Below, in pieces: positions 13,092-14,665 of a DNA stretch of 14,665 bases; the stretch's first letter is position 1; every line of letters begins with the position of its first letter. The position numbers and the translations under genes were made by a program. The notes beneath the pieces were generated by a model. It was not told the origin of the DNA. It saw only the letters and a list, made by a program, of their open reading frames with translations, and searched no databases. The DNA lies in contig DXZW01000020.1 of NCBI GenBank assembly GCA_019419455.1, forward strand, positions 1 to 14,665, read 5' to 3'. This DNA is from Collinsella sp. GTDB taxonomy: Bacteria; Actinomycetota; Coriobacteriia; Coriobacteriales; Coriobacteriaceae.

Positions 13092-14582
13092 ATGGGCCGC
13101 TACATCATCGGAATCGATCAATCCACGCAGGGCACCAAGGCGCTGCTGGTGGACGAGGGCGGCCATTTGATTCATCGTGCCGATCGCCCGCATCGCCAGA
13201 TTGTCAACGAGGCTGGCTGGGTGAGCCATGATCCAGCCGAGATCGCCGCCAACGTGCTGGCCGTGGCGCGCGCCGTGGTGGAGGAGACCGGGGTCGACCC
13301 TGCCGACGTCGCCGGCATCGGCATCTCCAACCAGCGCGAGACCACCGTTGCCTGGAACCGCACGACGGGCGAGCCGCTGTGCGACGCCGTCGTGTGGCAG
13401 TGTGCCCGCGCCCGCGAGCTGTGCGACGAGCTGGCCGCGCGCGAGGGTGTGGCCGAGCTGGTGCGCGACACGACGGGTCTGGTACTCTCGCCCTACTATC
13501 CGGCGGGCAAGATGGCCTGGATCCTCGCGAACGTTCCCACGGCTGCCGAGGCCGCGGCGGCGGGCGAGCTGTGCCTGGGTACCATCGATGCCTGGGTGGT
13601 CTGGACGCTCACGGGCGGCGCAGAGTTTCGCTGCGACTGGTCCAATGCTAGCCGCACGCAGCTCTTCGACCTGCGCCGTGGCTGCTGGAGCAAGCCGGTG
13701 TGCGAGGCCTTTGGCGTCGATCCGGCTTGTCTGCCGCAGGTGACCGACTCCGATGGCATGTTCGGCATGACGGACCTGGGCGGCTTTTTGCCGGCACCCG
13801 TGCCCATTCACGGCGTGCTCGGCGACAGCCATGCCGCCTTGTTTGCCCAGGGCTGCCATAGCCGCGGCATGGCCAAGGCGACCTATGGCACCGGCAGCTC
13901 GGTCATGATGAACGTCGGCGACGAGTTCGTTGCCAGCTCGCACGGGCTTTCGAGCTCGCTTGCGTGGCGTATGGACGGTGTGACCGAGTATGTGCTCGAG
14001 GGCAACGTGAGCTACGCCGGCGCCGTCAAGACGTGGCTGCGCGACGACCTGGAGCTCATCAACAATCCCGAGGAAGTCACCGACCTGTGCTATGCCGCCA
14101 ATCCGGCGAGCCGCGTCTACTTTGTGCCGGCGTTCACTGGCCTGGGCGCGCCGCACTGGGCGAGCGATGCCGAGGGCTGCGTCTTTGGCATGACACGCAC
14201 CACGGGCCGCGCGGAGTTCGTAAAGGCCGCCGATGAGTCGATTGCCTATCAGATCTTCGACGTCATCGATGCGATGGTCGAGGATTCGGGCGCGGCGCTG
14301 GCCGAGCTTCGTGTTGACGGCGGCCCCACGCGTGACGCGTACCTGATGCAGTTTGAGAGCGACTTGGTTGGCTCGCCCATCCGCATCGCGAGCAACGACG
14401 AGATGAGCGGCCTGGGTGCGGCCTGGGCCTGCGGCATTGCGCTGGGCATGTACACGCGCGATGTCGTCGACGTCTACGGCGCCCGCGGCATCGTGGAGCC
14501 TGTCATGCCTGCCGACGAGCGAGCCAAAAAGATCGCCGGCTGGCGCCATGCTGTCGACGCGACTATCGCCTACACTGCCTAG
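13092..14582 (+). CDS. FGGY-family carbohydrate kinase, glycerol-kinase-like, probable ketose kinase
   Basis: The protein has 496 residues, close to glycerol kinase in length and motifs. These are the ATP phosphate loop DQSTQGTK (9-16), NQRETT (80-85, Arg82/Glu83), VWQCARA (101-107, Trp102), SPYYPAGK (133-140, Tyr135), GDSHAALFAQG (244-254, catalytic Asp245), YGTGSS (265-270) and RVDGGPTRD (407-415). Glycerol kinase has Gln after the catalytic Asp and a DQGTTS-type loop. Here Ser246 and DQSTQG differ, so a substrate larger than glycerol but with the same polyol end is plausible. In the operon context it should phosphorylate the ketose made by the isomerase, for example apulose to apulose 4-phosphate. 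Xylulose is the alternative. AAAGGGG upstream supports ATG 13092. Misannotation as glycerol kinase is likely; no glpF or glpD is nearby. Confidence 0.85.
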   Translation: MGRYIIGIDQSTQGTKALLVDEGGHLIHRADRPHRQIVNEAGWVSHDPAEIAANVLAVARAVVEETGVDPADVAGIGISNQRETTVAWNRTTGEPLCDAVVWQCARARELCDELAAREGVAELVRDTTGLVLSPYYPAGKMAWILANVPTAAEAAAAGELCLGTIDAWVVWTLTGGAEFRCDWSNASRTQLFDLRRGCWSKPVCEAFGVDPACLPQVTDSDGMFGMTDLGGFLPAPVPIHGVLGDSHAALFAQGCHSRGMAKATYGTGSSVMMNVGDEFVASSHGLSSSLAWRMDGVTEYVLEGNVSYAGAVKTWLRDDLELINNPEEVTDLCYAANPASRVYFVPAFTGLGAPHWASDAEGCVFGMTRTTGRAEFVKAADESIAYQIFDVIDAMVEDSGAALAELRVDGGPTRDAYLMQFESDLVGSPIRIASNDEMSGLGAAWACGIALGMYTRDVVDVYGARGIVEPVMPADERAKKIAGWRHAVDATIAYTA

Positions 14583-14622
14583 GCGGCTGCGCGGCGCCCA
14601 AGGATTTTTCTGGGACGTGTCT

Positions 14623-14639
14623 CTATAGTTTTGTCAACC
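14623..14639 (+). promoter_or_regulatory. Promoter-like 17-mer at the right edge
   Basis: CTATAGTTTTGTCAACC contains a TATAGT -10 (14624-14629) and is identical, on the opposite strand, to 27-43 at the left edge. The -35 region here is weak. It probably belongs to a rightward gene beyond the window. No terminator is evident between the kinase stop and this site, although GC-rich sequence followed by ATTTTTC (14604-14610) might contribute. Confidence 0.35.
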
Positions 14640-14665
14640 GCGTGCTTCGCGCCATTTCGGCATGA

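Noticed and set aside
12975..14549. 524-residue minus-strand frame opposite the FGGY kinase
   Set aside because: The kinase on the plus strand carries all expected motifs; the antisense product is an Arg/His/Gly-rich shadow.
9862..14582. Sulfoquinovose sulfo-transketolase pathway as the function of the four-gene operon
   Set aside because: That pathway also uses a split transketolase and an isomerase, but it needs no sugar kinase and normally has sulfonate export or sulfoacetaldehyde genes, none of which are here.

Overview
The window looks like chromosomal DNA of a high-GC, strictly bacterial gut-type Actinobacterium, most likely class Coriobacteriia and plausibly Collinsella. This rests on strong G/C third-position bias, an Nramp-related Mg2+ transporter of the kind known from Eggerthella, and the overall gene set. 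The taxon is an inference. No phage, IS, tRNA, rRNA or CRISPR sequence was seen.

Region by region. (1) 1-350: intergenic, with a leftward promoter near the edge and a rightward extended -10 at 137-142, followed by a roughly 200-nt hairpin-rich leader. (2) 351-3466: a two-gene metal operon. A PRC-barrel/MgtE_N/CBS/membrane protein is followed 8 nt later by an Nramp-fold transporter with Mg2+-type (NRMT) substitutions, then a strong terminator. (3) 3520-4011: an AT-richer non-coding block with a 34-bp inverted repeat, small palindromes and a 12-bp hairpin that probably ends the leftward gene. (4) 4012-6228, minus strand: an OafA/OatA-type membrane O-acyltransferase with an extracellular SGNH domain. 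(5) 6416-8390: a divergent ribokinase/nucleoside hydrolase operon for nucleoside-ribose salvage. (6) 8594-9604: a LacI-family repressor gene with its own promoter and terminator. (7) 9862-14582: a four-gene operon encoding a fucose/arabinose-isomerase-fold sugar isomerase, a split transketolase (TPP half and pyrimidine half) and an FGGY kinase resembling glycerol kinase.

How the genes fit together. In region 7 an aldose would be isomerised to a ketose, phosphorylated, and cleaved by the dedicated transketolase. This gene logic matches the characterised non-oxidative D-apiose route (apiose isomerase, apulose kinase, two-subunit apulose-4-phosphate transketolase). A D-xylose or D-arabinose route feeding the pentose phosphate pathway is the main alternative. 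The regulator gene and this operon share AGTAAA-type operator sequences, including a 17-of-18 match, so the LacI protein is probably the autoregulated repressor of the operon. Ribose 5-phosphate from region 5 and xylulose 5-phosphate from region 7 would meet in the same transketolase-linked pool. No sugar transporter is visible.

The best candidates for something new are the isomerase/kinase/split-transketolase cassette, the pairing of an MgtE-type Mg2+ sensor that has lost the channel motif with an NRMT transporter, and the structured leader in front of that operon.
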